The notes beneath the pieces are model-generated. The model saw only the letters and a program-made list of their open reading frames with translations. It did no database searches and was not told the origin of the DNA. This document shows positions 46,301 through 59,500 of a stretch of DNA of 64,000 nucleotides, piece after piece; the stretch's first letter is position 1, and every line of letters begins with the position of its first letter. The position numbers and the translations under genes are program-made. The stretch is from Ctena decussata. Its lineage: Eukaryota; Mollusca; Bivalvia; Lucinida; Lucinidae. The DNA is taken from assembly GCA_963989385.1 (NCBI GenBank), contig OZ022505.1, positions 59,089,737 to 59,153,736 of the forward strand. Direction: 5' to 3'.

Positions 46301-49300
46301 GAGACAGAAAGACACACACATAGACAGACTGCCACAGGCAGACAGTCAGAGAGACGCTGAGATGCCAGAGTTTTATACCATGGTGACAGTGATGTAGGTA
46401 CAACTTGATATTTTGATTATTCTGAAATGCGAATTGCACCCTTTTATTGAGAATGCGTGTGAAGGTCAAAACGAACCACGTTCAGACCTTCCGTTAACAT
46501 TGAGAAAGCATGCTTTATTTTAGATACTTGCGACAACCAAATATAGTTGAGATCATGAACAGTAGTCAAATAATTGTGACTATTTAACATGTGCTGCTGC
46601 GCCCAAACACTGAAGATGTTGTCGGTGATCTTCCTGCTTGCACATGTACCTCCTCTAAGTACTGTTACCAACCAGCAGGTCACATTATAACTGGTGATCT
46701 GGGCATCGTTAAGAATAACAACTTGAGGGAGTTACTATCCAAAGGCCCTAAATATAGGGAGCCAAAGTCGTTTAGTTGGAAACAGAATTCAACTTTAATA
46801 ATTATTATGGATTCTGTTGAAGACTATGCTAGACGCAGGAAGTAACTACCATCCCCTAATAGTGTTCGGGTAGAAGCTAAATCTACAAATAAACGCAAGA
46901 GATAGTTACAGTTACTGGGGAGTTTTTATGAGCAACAGTAATATATAGCACGGTGCCACTAGAGAGAGTAGATAAAACTGGAACGTAAGAGAGGCTTTAT
47001 GAGCAACAAGGCGACTGTAAAAGCCAATACTTGAACTGAAATCCTGTGCTGTTTGGGATATTACAGTTTGATTACAGGCAAGGTAATTGTTCAGCTACCA
47101 GCTGTCTTCATTATAAGATAGTGTTTGACAGGTTTTTCTGCGATTCTTTTATAAATGGTTTGCAACATTGAGCAGCTCTATACAAGGCATCAGGTGCAGT
47201 CCTAATGAATGGAAGCACAGAAATCTCTGGGTGTCACGTGTACAGTCTTATCTTTTTTTATCATCTATTTATTTACTATTACTCTAGCCGTCTGGTATGT
47301 CGGTGGTAAGCCTATAATGGCCGGACTGATATTGGTTCCGGTAACTAGACATACCCAATTTGTCTCAGCCAATGAAATCCCAATTTTTCTTAGCCAATGA
47401 AATGCCACGTATCAAAGTAAATAAACAAATTATACAATACAAATGCAAGAGTTCTTATTGAATATAAACAGGCGTCTCAATGAATATAAACGCAACAATA
47501 TATACAATAGAAATAAACGAGTTAAGAATATAAATAAAGCAATTTACAAATATAAAGTTTAACGGAAAACCTCAAATAGAAGCAATAGTTATTAGATACA
47601 AATCTTGAAATATAGAATAGAAATTAAAAATATGTAATAGAAATGAAACAATTTAGAATAGAAATCAAATAAGATTGAAAGCAAATGCGAGCATATCAAA
47701 TATAAATCACTAAGTACAGAATGTAAATTTCGAAATATAAGATACAAATGAAAAATATACAATAGAAATGAAGTAATATAGGATAGAAATGAGCAGAAGT
47801 TTAGTACATATGAAAATATTAAATGCAAATCACAATTATACAATACAAATACAGTGATTTAGAATATAAATGAAAAAATATAGAATATAAATGAAAGTCA
47901 ATGAATAGTAATGGAGCAATCTAGCATACAAACCATTAATTATTAAATGGAAATAATAGAATATAGAATATAAACAAAACTTTTACAATAGAAATGAACA
48001 GAGACTGAATACAACTATGAAAATATATAATACAAATGAAAGATAATGAAATACAAATATGAAAATATCGAATAATGCAACGTTTGACATGCCATAGACA
48101 CGGCGTTTTCCACTGAATAACAGCGACGTCATATGATAAATAAGAATATTCGATTAAATCATTCTAGAGAAATGGAGAAAAAGTAGACATAGGTTATTTT
48201 TGGAGCATATTGGAAAATGTTCCATAGACATTGCTGGTAAGACAAAATCCAAACTCGTAAGAGAGCTGCAAACAAGGGTTAACTCCGATAAAAGTTCTGA
48301 GTGAGTCTATTCTTTTCGTCCTTCAGAGGGAGATGAACCGGGGTCCCCAGTTACCCGGCTCATCGAAGCGGCTCTAATGAACGTCACGACATATGCTGCA
48401 ACGATAAGAAATTGAATAAGTAAAAATAATATAAGTCGCAGTCACGGCATACAAGCCCACCCTTGTTTGCAGCTGTATATAAATATTCTAGAAATTGGGA
48501 CAGATCAGTCTGAGCAAACAGTGTGTAAACAGATCAGACTGCTCCTAAGGTGCAGTCTGATCAGGGCCTACACTCACGGTTTGCCGTTTCATCGGCATCG
48601 TTGTAACAACATACTGCATTTTCAAACAAAATTGTTCCAGTTTCGGACAATAGCGATAATGTATTTACCGTGTTAATCCTATTAAACACCCGGGAGTGTT
48701 AACTTTGCATTTTACGAAAGGGGAGGTGGAGGGCGTTTTTTTGATTATAAAGACAAGTGTAGTGTAGAAAATCAGCCACTCCAAATACCGCTAATAAATA
48801 GTATTAAGGTGAGTGTGTACACTTGCAGAGGAAGCAACTCTACTATTTTTGCCTCCCTTTTCATTAGGAGTCAACTCTTAAAAGAAAGAATTTGCTCCTG
48901 TAGGAGCAAATTCTTTCCTTCAAACGTAGACCCCATTTTAAAGAGCTAGCTCATCCAGAGAAGCAAACAGGAATTCATTCAAGTTAATATATTACTTTCG
49001 GAGAAGAAGCCGGGGGCGTTTATCAGAGCAGGGGCGTTTCTTGGGATTAATACGGTCGGTTGTCCCAGTTGTTAGAATATTTACTACCCCACCGCTAATA
49101 TTCACTCTCTTTCTTTCAGTGGCAACGTTTCAGGCTATACTGACAACAGATGGCACAAACTCATTTGCCATTTTTCTCTATGAATATTTAGACTACGTTT
49201 CTCCAGGAACTGTGAGTAAAGCCAGATTTGCCATAGACTTATTAATTGTGAATTAGATATAAATACAAGGGTTGATCCAGAAGTAATGTCACTGCGTCCA

Positions 49301-52300
49301 CTGCGCGCTTATTCATCGTAGCATTATAACAGAAATTATATCAAGCTACACTGTAATTGAATTCTGATTTACTCAATAAATATAAAGTTGGAATCTTTTT
49401 CCGTTCCAATTATATAGACGTCCAAAGTATGCTACCGATGTCATCGCGCCGCACGTTATAATAACGTTAATTACATGAACATAAATTTCAAAGACAATCA
49501 CAAATCAAAATCAAACTAATGGGCCAAATCAGATGAAAATTTGGTACGATGACGAAATATATTTCTGCCGCCCACTGTTGAAATTTTAATATCGTCACTG
49601 CAGTTTGTAGTTCGCTAGCTATTGCTAATGTTTGTTGCTGCCACGAGTAAAAATGTTGATTTCTGATAAACACACGACAGCGGATGTAAGCGCTTTTTGC
49701 CTCAAATTTGGAATACCACCATTGGAGACTCTGGAGCTGTTTAGTTAGACATGTAGTGATATAACAGTTATTATGAGGCTTGTGTAAAGGTGTAATCAGC
49801 GAAACTTCGTCTGGTGCGCCAACGACGTCATTGACGTGCGGCGCGTTTCGTTACCATGCCTTCTGTCTATCTCGATATCTCAGTTACTGTGCACTGTGTT
49901 TTTATGACATTTTCAGACCATAATGCAAATAGATTAAGGTACTTGGATGCGAAATTTTGTTGCTCTCTCTTTATTCTACACGATTTTACAGCTGCAGTGA
50001 CATTACTTCTGGATCAACCCTCGTAGCTATTAATTTTGCATAAAAACGTCAAACCATCATTTCATCACGACGTCATTGAAAACGAAAACATCGGTTTCCT
50101 GTTCAAAAGATCGTATTTAGTTATTCACAAAAGATTGAAGATTTTAATGATAAATTGTTTGACTAGAAAACTGATCTTTTTCATTATTCATTATTATTTT
50201 GTCTTATTCCAGCTTAATGAAATACATACCTCATGACAAAATCTTGACCAAGGGATGAATAAATCCAAGTTATTTTGTCGGACATCTTGTTGACATCTCG
50301 GTCTACTAATTCTAGGTTGGTGTCGATGCCGGTGATGATGTCAACTATTATGAGCTGTGTATTTCCCGCTCGAAGGCACTTCTGGGTTTGGAGCAAGTCA
50401 GGCATTCCTGCACCAGTGAGCCAGGAGTACTCGCCTTCAGGATCGATTCTGTTAACCCCGATCAAGGTATGACCGTATTCATAAAAGTTTATGCTTATTA
50501 CGCTTATTTATAGCGAACCCTCTTTATGTTTACAACGACAATATAATTTTGCAAACATTTTGACGTATAACTGAATGTGCTGTTGTACATTTAAATATAC
50601 ATATTTCGAACTAGAAAACCATTCTGTAAATATCAAAATGACACCATAAAAACATTTGTTGATGCAATGAATGCCGTCATAAAGAGGGCTGACTGTACAT
50701 GTTTTCATCAAGGATTCATCTTCTCAGAACTTTCATTAGGGACTTCGGTTTGCGATGAATAATCTAGTCCCAGAATTATTCTCAGGCATAAATGTAAGGC
50801 AAAATGAATTGCTATTGCTAGACTCCACGCATTCCTAGTCTGATTTGGGTGTCCGTACGTTTTCCCATTAATGCTTAGCACCCCATAAAAAGGACATCGG
50901 CAAATAGTGGACACCCAGATCTAACGCCGCAGAGTGGGGCGTCTGATCAGGGTCTTAGCTATTTGCAAAACGTATGTGGCGATTTCAATAAAAATGATAA
51001 AAAAACAACAAATACACTAGACACCTATAAAATGATGGCACGACTTTCAATGGGTGTGGATAGAAGAGTACACAAGGAATAAATGGGTTTGGCCCTTCTC
51101 GGTTGTCTCGGTAGAGCTATAGTGATCACTTTCCGCCAGTCGTCCGTTGTCGTTGTCCGTCGTCTGTCTGCCATCCGTTCACGTTTTTGCTTTAAATGAG
51201 ATCTTCTGTTAACACGCTAGGCCTAGGGCCTAGATATTTTGGTATAAAGCAAGGGGCGAGGGGTCCAAAATATACTTAAAAATCTTCTTCTCCAGAACTG
51301 CTAGGCTCAGATGCTTGGAATGTGGTATGTAGCATTGCCTAGTGGTCCTGTACCAAGTTTGTTCAGATGATGTCCACAGGGTCCAAGACGGTCCCGCCCC
51401 AGGAGGGTCCTGAGTTGGACTTGACTCAGATATTCAAATTTTATTTTTGTGACCTAGTGGTCCCTCGCCAAGTTTGTTCAATTGACAGTCCCAGAGTTCA
51501 AAATGTTCCCGCCTTCTCGGGTTCTGTGTTTGGACCCTAGAAATACTGTACATAGGAAAATATTCAAAAATCATTTTCTTCAAAACCACTTGGCTCAGAT
51601 GCTTTAAATTTACCAATGTAACATTGTCTAGTGATCATTTGTCTCTTGGGATACTGGGTTTGAACTATAGAAAATCATAGGAAAATATTCTAAAATCATC
51701 TACTTCAGAGCCATTTGGCTGAGATACTTGAAATTTGGTATGAGGCATTGCGTGGTAGACTTCTACTAAGTATGTTCAAATAGTGGCCCAGGAGGCCAAA
51801 ACGGCTCTGCTCTGCAGCGTGGGCGGGGGGGGGGGGGTTCGGGTTTGAAAATAAAATATACTTAAGAACCTTCTTCTCCAGAACCAATTCGCTCAGATGC
51901 TTGAAATTTGGTATGTAGCGTTACCTAACAGTATTTTGCCAAGCGGTGGCCCCAGGCTCCAAAATAGTCCTGTCCAATGGGGTCCTGTGTTTGAACCATA
52001 GAAATACATGGGAAAATATTCATTTTTTCCTTTAGAAATACTTGACCTAGATGCATGATATTTGATATAGTTCAGTGTCCTTTACCAATCATCTTCTTCA
52101 GAAGCACTTGGCTTAGATGGTTGAATTTGGTATGTAGCGTTGTCCAGTGGTCCTTTACAGCCTGAGTAGGCTATCACCATGGGCTCGGTGAGCGACTAAG
52201 GACTAGCTGGTGCTCTTGTTTGTGATAGTTGCCGGTTATTATCATGATAGAGATTTCGCATGTTTTTATCATATTTCGGATTTTGCCGGGACAAGATGTA

Positions 52301-53524
52301 GTTTTTTTAACATAAGGCGTAAGCAGTGTTCAAACAGGGGATCCTTCTATTGCAAATGCAGTGAATCAAACATGTATGGTCACTATTCTTGCATTTAATA
52401 ATACGATTCAATTATAAGAAACATAGGCAGTCAAAATCTTGCATAGTTGAATGTGTATCATGACGTTTTTCCATTAAATGAGTTTAACACTAATAAAGTA
52501 GGTGGATGAGTGGATTACTCGCAATTTCACGCCCTTCTAACCTGTATTGCAGACATATCAGGACGATTGGCGGTGATAATGAAAGGCTGTATGCAATGAA
52601 ATCCCACTTACTTGTGGAAACTTTACCGCTTTTAGCGGGATATCAACCTGGGACCTCCTGATAACTAGGCAGCCGGTTCAACCACAGAGCTACCAGGAAT
52701 CCGTTTAATGCCATGTTTGTTAATTGGAAGAAATACTTATTGTCACACATATATAGGTCATTTGCGAAAAAATGGAGGGCAAAAAATCGATTTAATTTCT
52801 TTACTACTGAATAAATTTTCATGAAACTTTGCAGACATTAATCTATTACCCATACGAACTCATGCAAAGAAACTCAGAATTTTTCGACAGTTAAATGAAA
52901 AATTGTCAGATCAACTACATGTTAAAATCTGTCCCTAATCTTTGAAGCTTTACGCTTGGTTGGTGCAGTGTTTGGAACAGCCAGTGTTGTACAGACTATA
53001 TCCCTTATATGGACATTGACTTATATATAGGAGAAGCACATAAGAAAATCCTTTTCAAATGATGTGCCCATTATCTATAAAGTCTCTTGTTTACCCAGTA
53101 GTGAGTGAACACATTTCAGACCACATGGTAATTTGTGAATGAGTATAGTAACTACAGAACAACAATGGCTGTTGTACCATTATGGTTACCTCCTGTGTAA
53201 GAATGGCATAAAACTGAGAAGAAAAATCGTAATGATTAGTAGAGAAACTTTTTATTCAAAGGTACAAAAAATCTACATTTCCTAGCATGAGTTCGTATAG
53301 GTAACAAGTTATAGTATGCAAAGTTTCATGAAAATCTATTCAGTATTAAAGAAAATATATCGATTTTTTGCCCTCCACTTTTTTGCAAACGACCTATACC
53401 TATACAGGTAGCTTGACACCCCTTCCTCTCCGCCAGCAGAGAAATTTTGTGTTTTAAACAGAAAATGTTCTTCAATTTCAGCCACGTACACTTGTAGCGA
53501 AGTTTCTTTTCCGCCTAAAGGTAC

Positions 53525-53572
<48 letters not shown>

Positions 53573-56500
53573 CCAGTACATGATCAAAACTAGATCGGAA
53601 GTCCTGAGTCTTTTGCAAAAGCAAATCATTCTAAGCCTTTAATCTCATAGGAATCTGTTCTTTGAAATTGTGTGCACTAACAGCCACAATGTAAATGTAA
53701 AATAACGCAATATGTGACGTCACAAACTAGATATAGAAGGCGATCAGAAAAAACGGTTGAAAGCAGCGATACCATATATTAACAACCAGCGCCCTTAAAT
53801 TTTAAAGTTTCGATGTTTGCAAACAGTACAAGCCAAGATCAGGGTTTACACAATTTGCATGAGACAAACTGGTATTTTCCTAAAAATAAAATAAAACGGA
53901 TACCAATAAACTTAATCAGACACCCCCTTAATTGACAAATGGACTCATTTATTTGATAAGAATAGAATGGTCCGCTGGGCATAAATTGGTTAATCCTTTA
54001 TAAACATTAATTCGGTTGTCGGCTAGTTCTTGTTCCCACCAGAAGTGTCCTCACAATCGGATTGTCGAAACGAAGCGTCATTAACTTGATTTTCATTCAG
54101 GAAGTCTTTAATGCTCGTAATAAATGTTTAACTGCTAAACTTCTTCAACAGGGCTATCGGTATCATAAGCTTAGAAAGGCTTTTTTCTAAATTCTATCGC
54201 AGACACCATGAATTGGTTTCAAAATTTGATGTCGGATTAAAATTTCTTTTACACCAAGGCCTATCGGAACCAGAATTTTATGGTGACTTAGTATAAAAAT
54301 TCAAAAAGATTAAGGGTAGGACTGATTTTTCTGATCAATTCCGAAAAATAATAATACGTCACAAACGTATTGGCTATAATTTAAATGTCTTGCGACAGTC
54401 TGCATGCTTAGTGATTAACCCAATCACGGTTGATAGCTTTGCTGCACTCTTTAATTGCACACCGAGGGATCGGTCGTCAGACTCTATGATGGCCCCGACC
54501 TAAAGCTATATATTTTAGTTGGTTGGGACCGGAGCCTTTTTGTCTGTTGCTTGGTCCACCGGGGCTCAACTGGTGACCTTCTTTTGCTTCAGATTTCCAG
54601 TGGGGTTGTTTGGCAGGACAGGGATCTCCACCTGTCAGACGGCCCGTTGTATCTGTTGAGTCCTCGTCTTTGCTTCTTCATGGTGTTGAAATTTGATTTA
54701 TGTGTTTACCGTGATGATTCATTGACGAGTTAGAGGGTTATCATGCGAACCGAACAACCAACTAAATGTTTTGTACCACTTCAGAAACTGAGGGTGAGGT
54801 TGGGCCTGTAAAATCGATTTAAGCCCCCCAGTAATTCATTACTGACCGTTCCAAGGCGGTAGTTCTGTTGTGGTTCTTTGTTGCCTGTTTTTGGTGTTAG
54901 AGTTTCTGTGATGTTTTACCTTATGTGTGTTATTATTATTTTTGGTTCGGTTTGGGTTGCTGAGTGGCCACCTTTTAGGAACAAGCTGCTCACTCGGTTG
55001 GCCATATGTTCTCTGTATCTTGATTATTTGTAATCTTAGTTGTTTCCAACTATGGTTTGAGGGCTGGATTTGGATTTTGATTGTTTCAGTTCCTGGTCTT
55101 TGCATACTTTTTACTTTTATCATACTTGGTCAAGGATATTACGAAACGCCAAAAAGCTGTTACGAAATGAAAAATAGTAGCAGTTACATTCCAAACGACC
55201 TGATGACCAGACCAAACGACCTAGTCATCATGTCGTTTGGTAACAAAGGCTCTTTTTCGTTTTGTAGCAGTTTTCTTTCGTTTCATAACAGCCGTTGTAT
55301 ACACACAGTAAACCAGGGGTGTAATACCTGTTTGTCAATTACAGCTTCGTACTACTGTAAATGGAAAGACACAAGCGAAACAATGCTTGTTGTCAGTTTT
55401 AAACAAGTATACCCTTTCTGTGGAATCATGACTAAAGGAATCATGGCATGGGATACAGAGAAGTATGAAACTGGTGAAAATCCAAACCTGTTCGAGCCAA
55501 GCTGTGAAACTTTGGGAAGTACCGGGTCAACGATTGACTTAGAGTTTGAAGTTGATCCCAACGCTATGACGCCAGCGTGTGGAGTTGTTGTGGTCAGTTT
55601 AATTTGGGTGACATCACATTGACTAGGGACATTAGGCTAAATGCATAGCATACTCAAAAGTGCCTACAGGTGCCTCTGCATTGAACCGTCACTGTCTAGA
55701 CTAGATATGTATATTACGATTCTTTCAAGAGTATATGACTTATATCGAAACCATTGATAAGCAGAGCGGGGCGAAAACCGGCGCTCCCGGGGAAGAACCT
55801 TCCTGAACTTCCGCAAAGAGAACGTGACTTTCATAATGTGCGACGAACGAGGCTCACACAGTGGAGAGAGACTGTAATATTTAAGAGTCAAAAGATACAA
55901 ACCAAACATACACTCTTGTAATTTGTCATATAACGTCGCTGTTTTTCAGTGAATAACGTCGTGTCATAAAAATCGTACACCACCCGTGTAATAACACTTT
56001 GGCGCGTACACGTAACGTCATTGACAACGTTCATGTCAACAATGTGTTTTCTTATTGAAATAATGTTCAGTTTGAAGGCGTTAAAATCCCATTTTAAAGG
56101 TTCATATGATAAACAGAATCTTACACTCCTGGTCGTTTCATATGAAATATATGAAACTCGCTGAATGCTCGTTTCATAAATTTCATATGAAATGACCACT
56201 CGTGTAAGATCCGCTATATTCACTAGCAGACGACTAACCAGAGCTACTAACCACTTCATTCATGTTTTGAACATTGACAGCAAGATAAGAATCACAGTAG
56301 TCTTTTCAGCTGGGTTGCAATTGAATACGCCATTTACTGGAAAATAGATAAATAAATGAATAAATAAATACTATCTCCTAGACGTGTTGGTATAATACAG
56401 TCAATGTAACATCAATGTCAATTCAGTTTTATTTTTCAATTTCAGACGGGAACAACAGTTAAGACTCTGGATATAACTGTGCGGTCCTGGAATGGAGAGG

Positions 56501-59500
56501 TGCAGTTTGACGTCGCGAATGACGCCGTTTACCGCTTCACTTGCACAACCGACACTGCGTTACCAGCTTCAGTCGAAGTCATGAAAGACTTCAAGTATTG
56601 CTCTTGTTGTCTCTCGTATTCATATAATATATACAACTATGTGTATTTGGGGCCTTTTTATAAAGGATGCAAAATAAGAACTGTAAAATCGCTTTCGACT
56701 TTACCCTATCATCTGCGTTTCAGGCATCTTCATTAAATATGCCTGAAACTAAGATGGGGGCGAAAAGTTCTCAAGATGCCTGAAACTCAGACGGCGGCGC
56801 AAAACTCATATGGCGGCGTAAAGTAATGAAGATGCCTGAAACTCAGGTGGTGGGGTAAGGCACTAAATATGACTGAAAGTCAGACGGCAGCGGAAAGAAC
56901 TGAAGATGCCTGAAACTCAGATGGTAACGTAATTACTGGAGATGCTTGAATCTCGGATGACGGCGTAAGGTCGAAATCGATTTTGCAGCCCTTATGAAAA
57001 ATCTATTTCGCGCACAAATTAATACAGAGAAAAGAATAACTTACATTATGAAAAATATTGTAACGAAAATGACATCAATCTTAAAACAGCAAGCACATTT
57101 AATGGCAAACAAGAAATAATTTGAAATACAGTTGAAAATAAATCTTATCTCGGACATATTTTGTTTTTTATATCGCGTTTCACAAAGAAAGTGGATGTGT
57201 ATTGAATTCGGCTCAGCCAGTCTGTGTGCCGTATTTCATTCAGTCACTAGGTCAATCCATCAAGCACAACTGACACAGCTTAAAAATACATGTAGGACTA
57301 TTAAACCTGACTGTGGTTAGTTGTCTAGATTCTCAACCTGACACGCTTCGGACGTAGGCATCAGGCTCCAGTACCGCGGATCCTACTGTTGTGCAACTCT
57401 AAATTCAGAAAATACATTGGGTTCCTTCTATCAAATGAGTCCATCCGACAGGTGGGCAAAATGGATTATAATAATACGGATTTGGGCATTATATGAGTAG
57501 TATGTGTAGGGGTCCCTGGGCAGTGATGCATTTTTTTAGACTTGGAATTTCTCTGCCAATATTGCGTTGGATGAACACACACATTGTCACCTTTATATCG
57601 ATACACTGACGTTTTCTATTGTGCTTGTGTTAATGCACAAATTCAGACTGAGGAATGAACGGGCCAACCCCCAAAATTAGCAAAGAAAACATTTTTTCTT
57701 ATAAATTGACTCTAAGGATAAAATATCATAGTAAATAAAGGTTCTGCATAATTTACTAGGAACCTCTGTGCGGGATGAAACATTGTGGACCTTGTTACAG
57801 TTGACTCTCGCTATCTCAAACACTGATGTCTCAAAGTACCTTCTTACGTCAAATTATATATATACTGAGAGACTTTAGAAACGCACCAATTTGTAGCTTT
57901 GGATATGCTAGAAAATGAATTTTTGTTTCATACAGCCATCAACTATAATTGTAATTTTGGTTTATTCCAGTTTTAACAGGGAACACAAGCTTTCAAAATA
58001 AATGCAAAATTTGGCGTTATAATATTCCTAAAGGGAAATAAATTCGCATAAATCCAATGATGATTGAAGCGTGGTTTTCAGTTTGCTGCAATTTCGTAAC
58101 TGCTGATCAGATTTCAGTGACATAAAAAATCAGAGGTTATTCATTGTTCACGCTTTGTGTTCTCTTTTTATCGGTTACATTTCTTTCTTTTCAACGTCAT
58201 TTTGCAAAGATTCAAACTTTTTGCACAACAACCGGAAGTGAAGGTAACGGACATTTGAATAATTATTCAAATTTGCCTGGAACAGGTACATTTAGACATA
58301 CTCTCATGACCTGGGTAGATATACAATCAGTTGGCTGCTTTTAAGTCGGGCATCTCCAAATTTTGAACTGTACACTATCTTTTTTTTTAAATCCAATGTT
58401 TGAACATCGATAGATCTTTGCCATTTTTCATTGTTTTACACTGTGTGGTATTCATTCAGATGCATAAACATTAAGATTCGACAAAATGTGAATTCGTTAA
58501 AATTTTATGCGAAAAAGTAACCAAATTTCCATTTCCTCGAAATTTCTATGCATGGTTGCACACTCTCTGTAAGCGTTTGCAGACTTAAAGAACTCAATCA
58601 TGCTAACTCGCACGAGTGCTCAAACGTTTCCAATGTTGCAAACTCTGGGTAAAATAACATGATATACAATGGTGCGTTTTTAAAGTCCCTCAGTATAGTT
58701 TGGGCACGTGTCCTATTTTTCTCTACATTTCAACTCTCGTTATCTCAAACAACTGTAATCTCAAGGTAAAGGTTCTGGAAGAATTTTTTTTTGTAATATG
58801 AGTATACCAAGATGAACTTCGACTTGAGATATCGAGAGATGTATTTCTTGGAGAATGTTGCATTGTTTAAATACATACGTAGACAATTCAATTTATTCTA
58901 AATTAATAGACACTGACGTATGCCCGAGTGTATACATTAAGTTTTATCATATTAAGTGAAGATATGCACAAACACTGCAGCATCAGACAAAAAGATGTAC
59001 TTAGCCAGAAGGGCTCCGAGTGTTCAAAAAAAAAAATAAATAGAATCCTATATCCAGCTTGTTGTTGCTGTTCAGCTTATTTTGAAGAAATTGAAAAACA
59101 TTATGTTACGCTTCTCAACCTTTATATATCATATGCCGTCGCATCTGAGAGTGTAATAAAGCCATGCATTAAAAATAATAATCAGCTAGTGGATTAAATA
59201 TACAAATTACGTCCTAACGTTATGCGTTGTCGTCCATAAAACGTCGCGTTTTCTAATGGTGAAATCGTGACGTTTTAGTGCAAAATTTGCCAATAAAATG
59301 CGATTACAGTGTCATATAATAAATAGAATCTCGCATTCGTGCTCCTGTACTATTGAATTTATTCAACTCGTTTGGGAAAACCGATAAGATGCTCGGCATA
59401 GCCTCGCATCTTATCGTTTTCCCCAACTCGTTTAATAAATTCAATAATACAAGAGCACTCATGTAAGATCCTCTATATATTTCAGTGATATAGATATAAC

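Larger units (their letters stand above)
44120..48093. repeat. 4-kb imperfect palindrome in the NIDO gene intron
   Basis: Left arm 44120-44882 and right arm 47337-48093 are inverse: TATGGCATGTCAAACGTTGC against GCAACGTTTGACATGCCATA outside, and GTATGTCTAGTTACCGG against CCGGTAACTAGACATAC inside. Arm content is a degenerate array of TTTGTATTGTATATT / CATTTCTATT-type 15-40-bp words. A second inverted pair (45540-45715 against 46240-46395: AGCGTCTC..., TCTGACTGTCTG...) sits near the same centre. The loop holds retroelement pieces and microsatellites. Confidence 0.75.

Noticed and set aside
50214..50472. Open frames of 65 and 83 codons at the exon d locus
   Set aside because: Both are in other frames than the NIDO exon, which reads through conserved motifs on the plus strand.
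54455..54733. 92-codon frame after the RT remnant
   Set aside because: It lies in the retroelement's untranslated 3' part.
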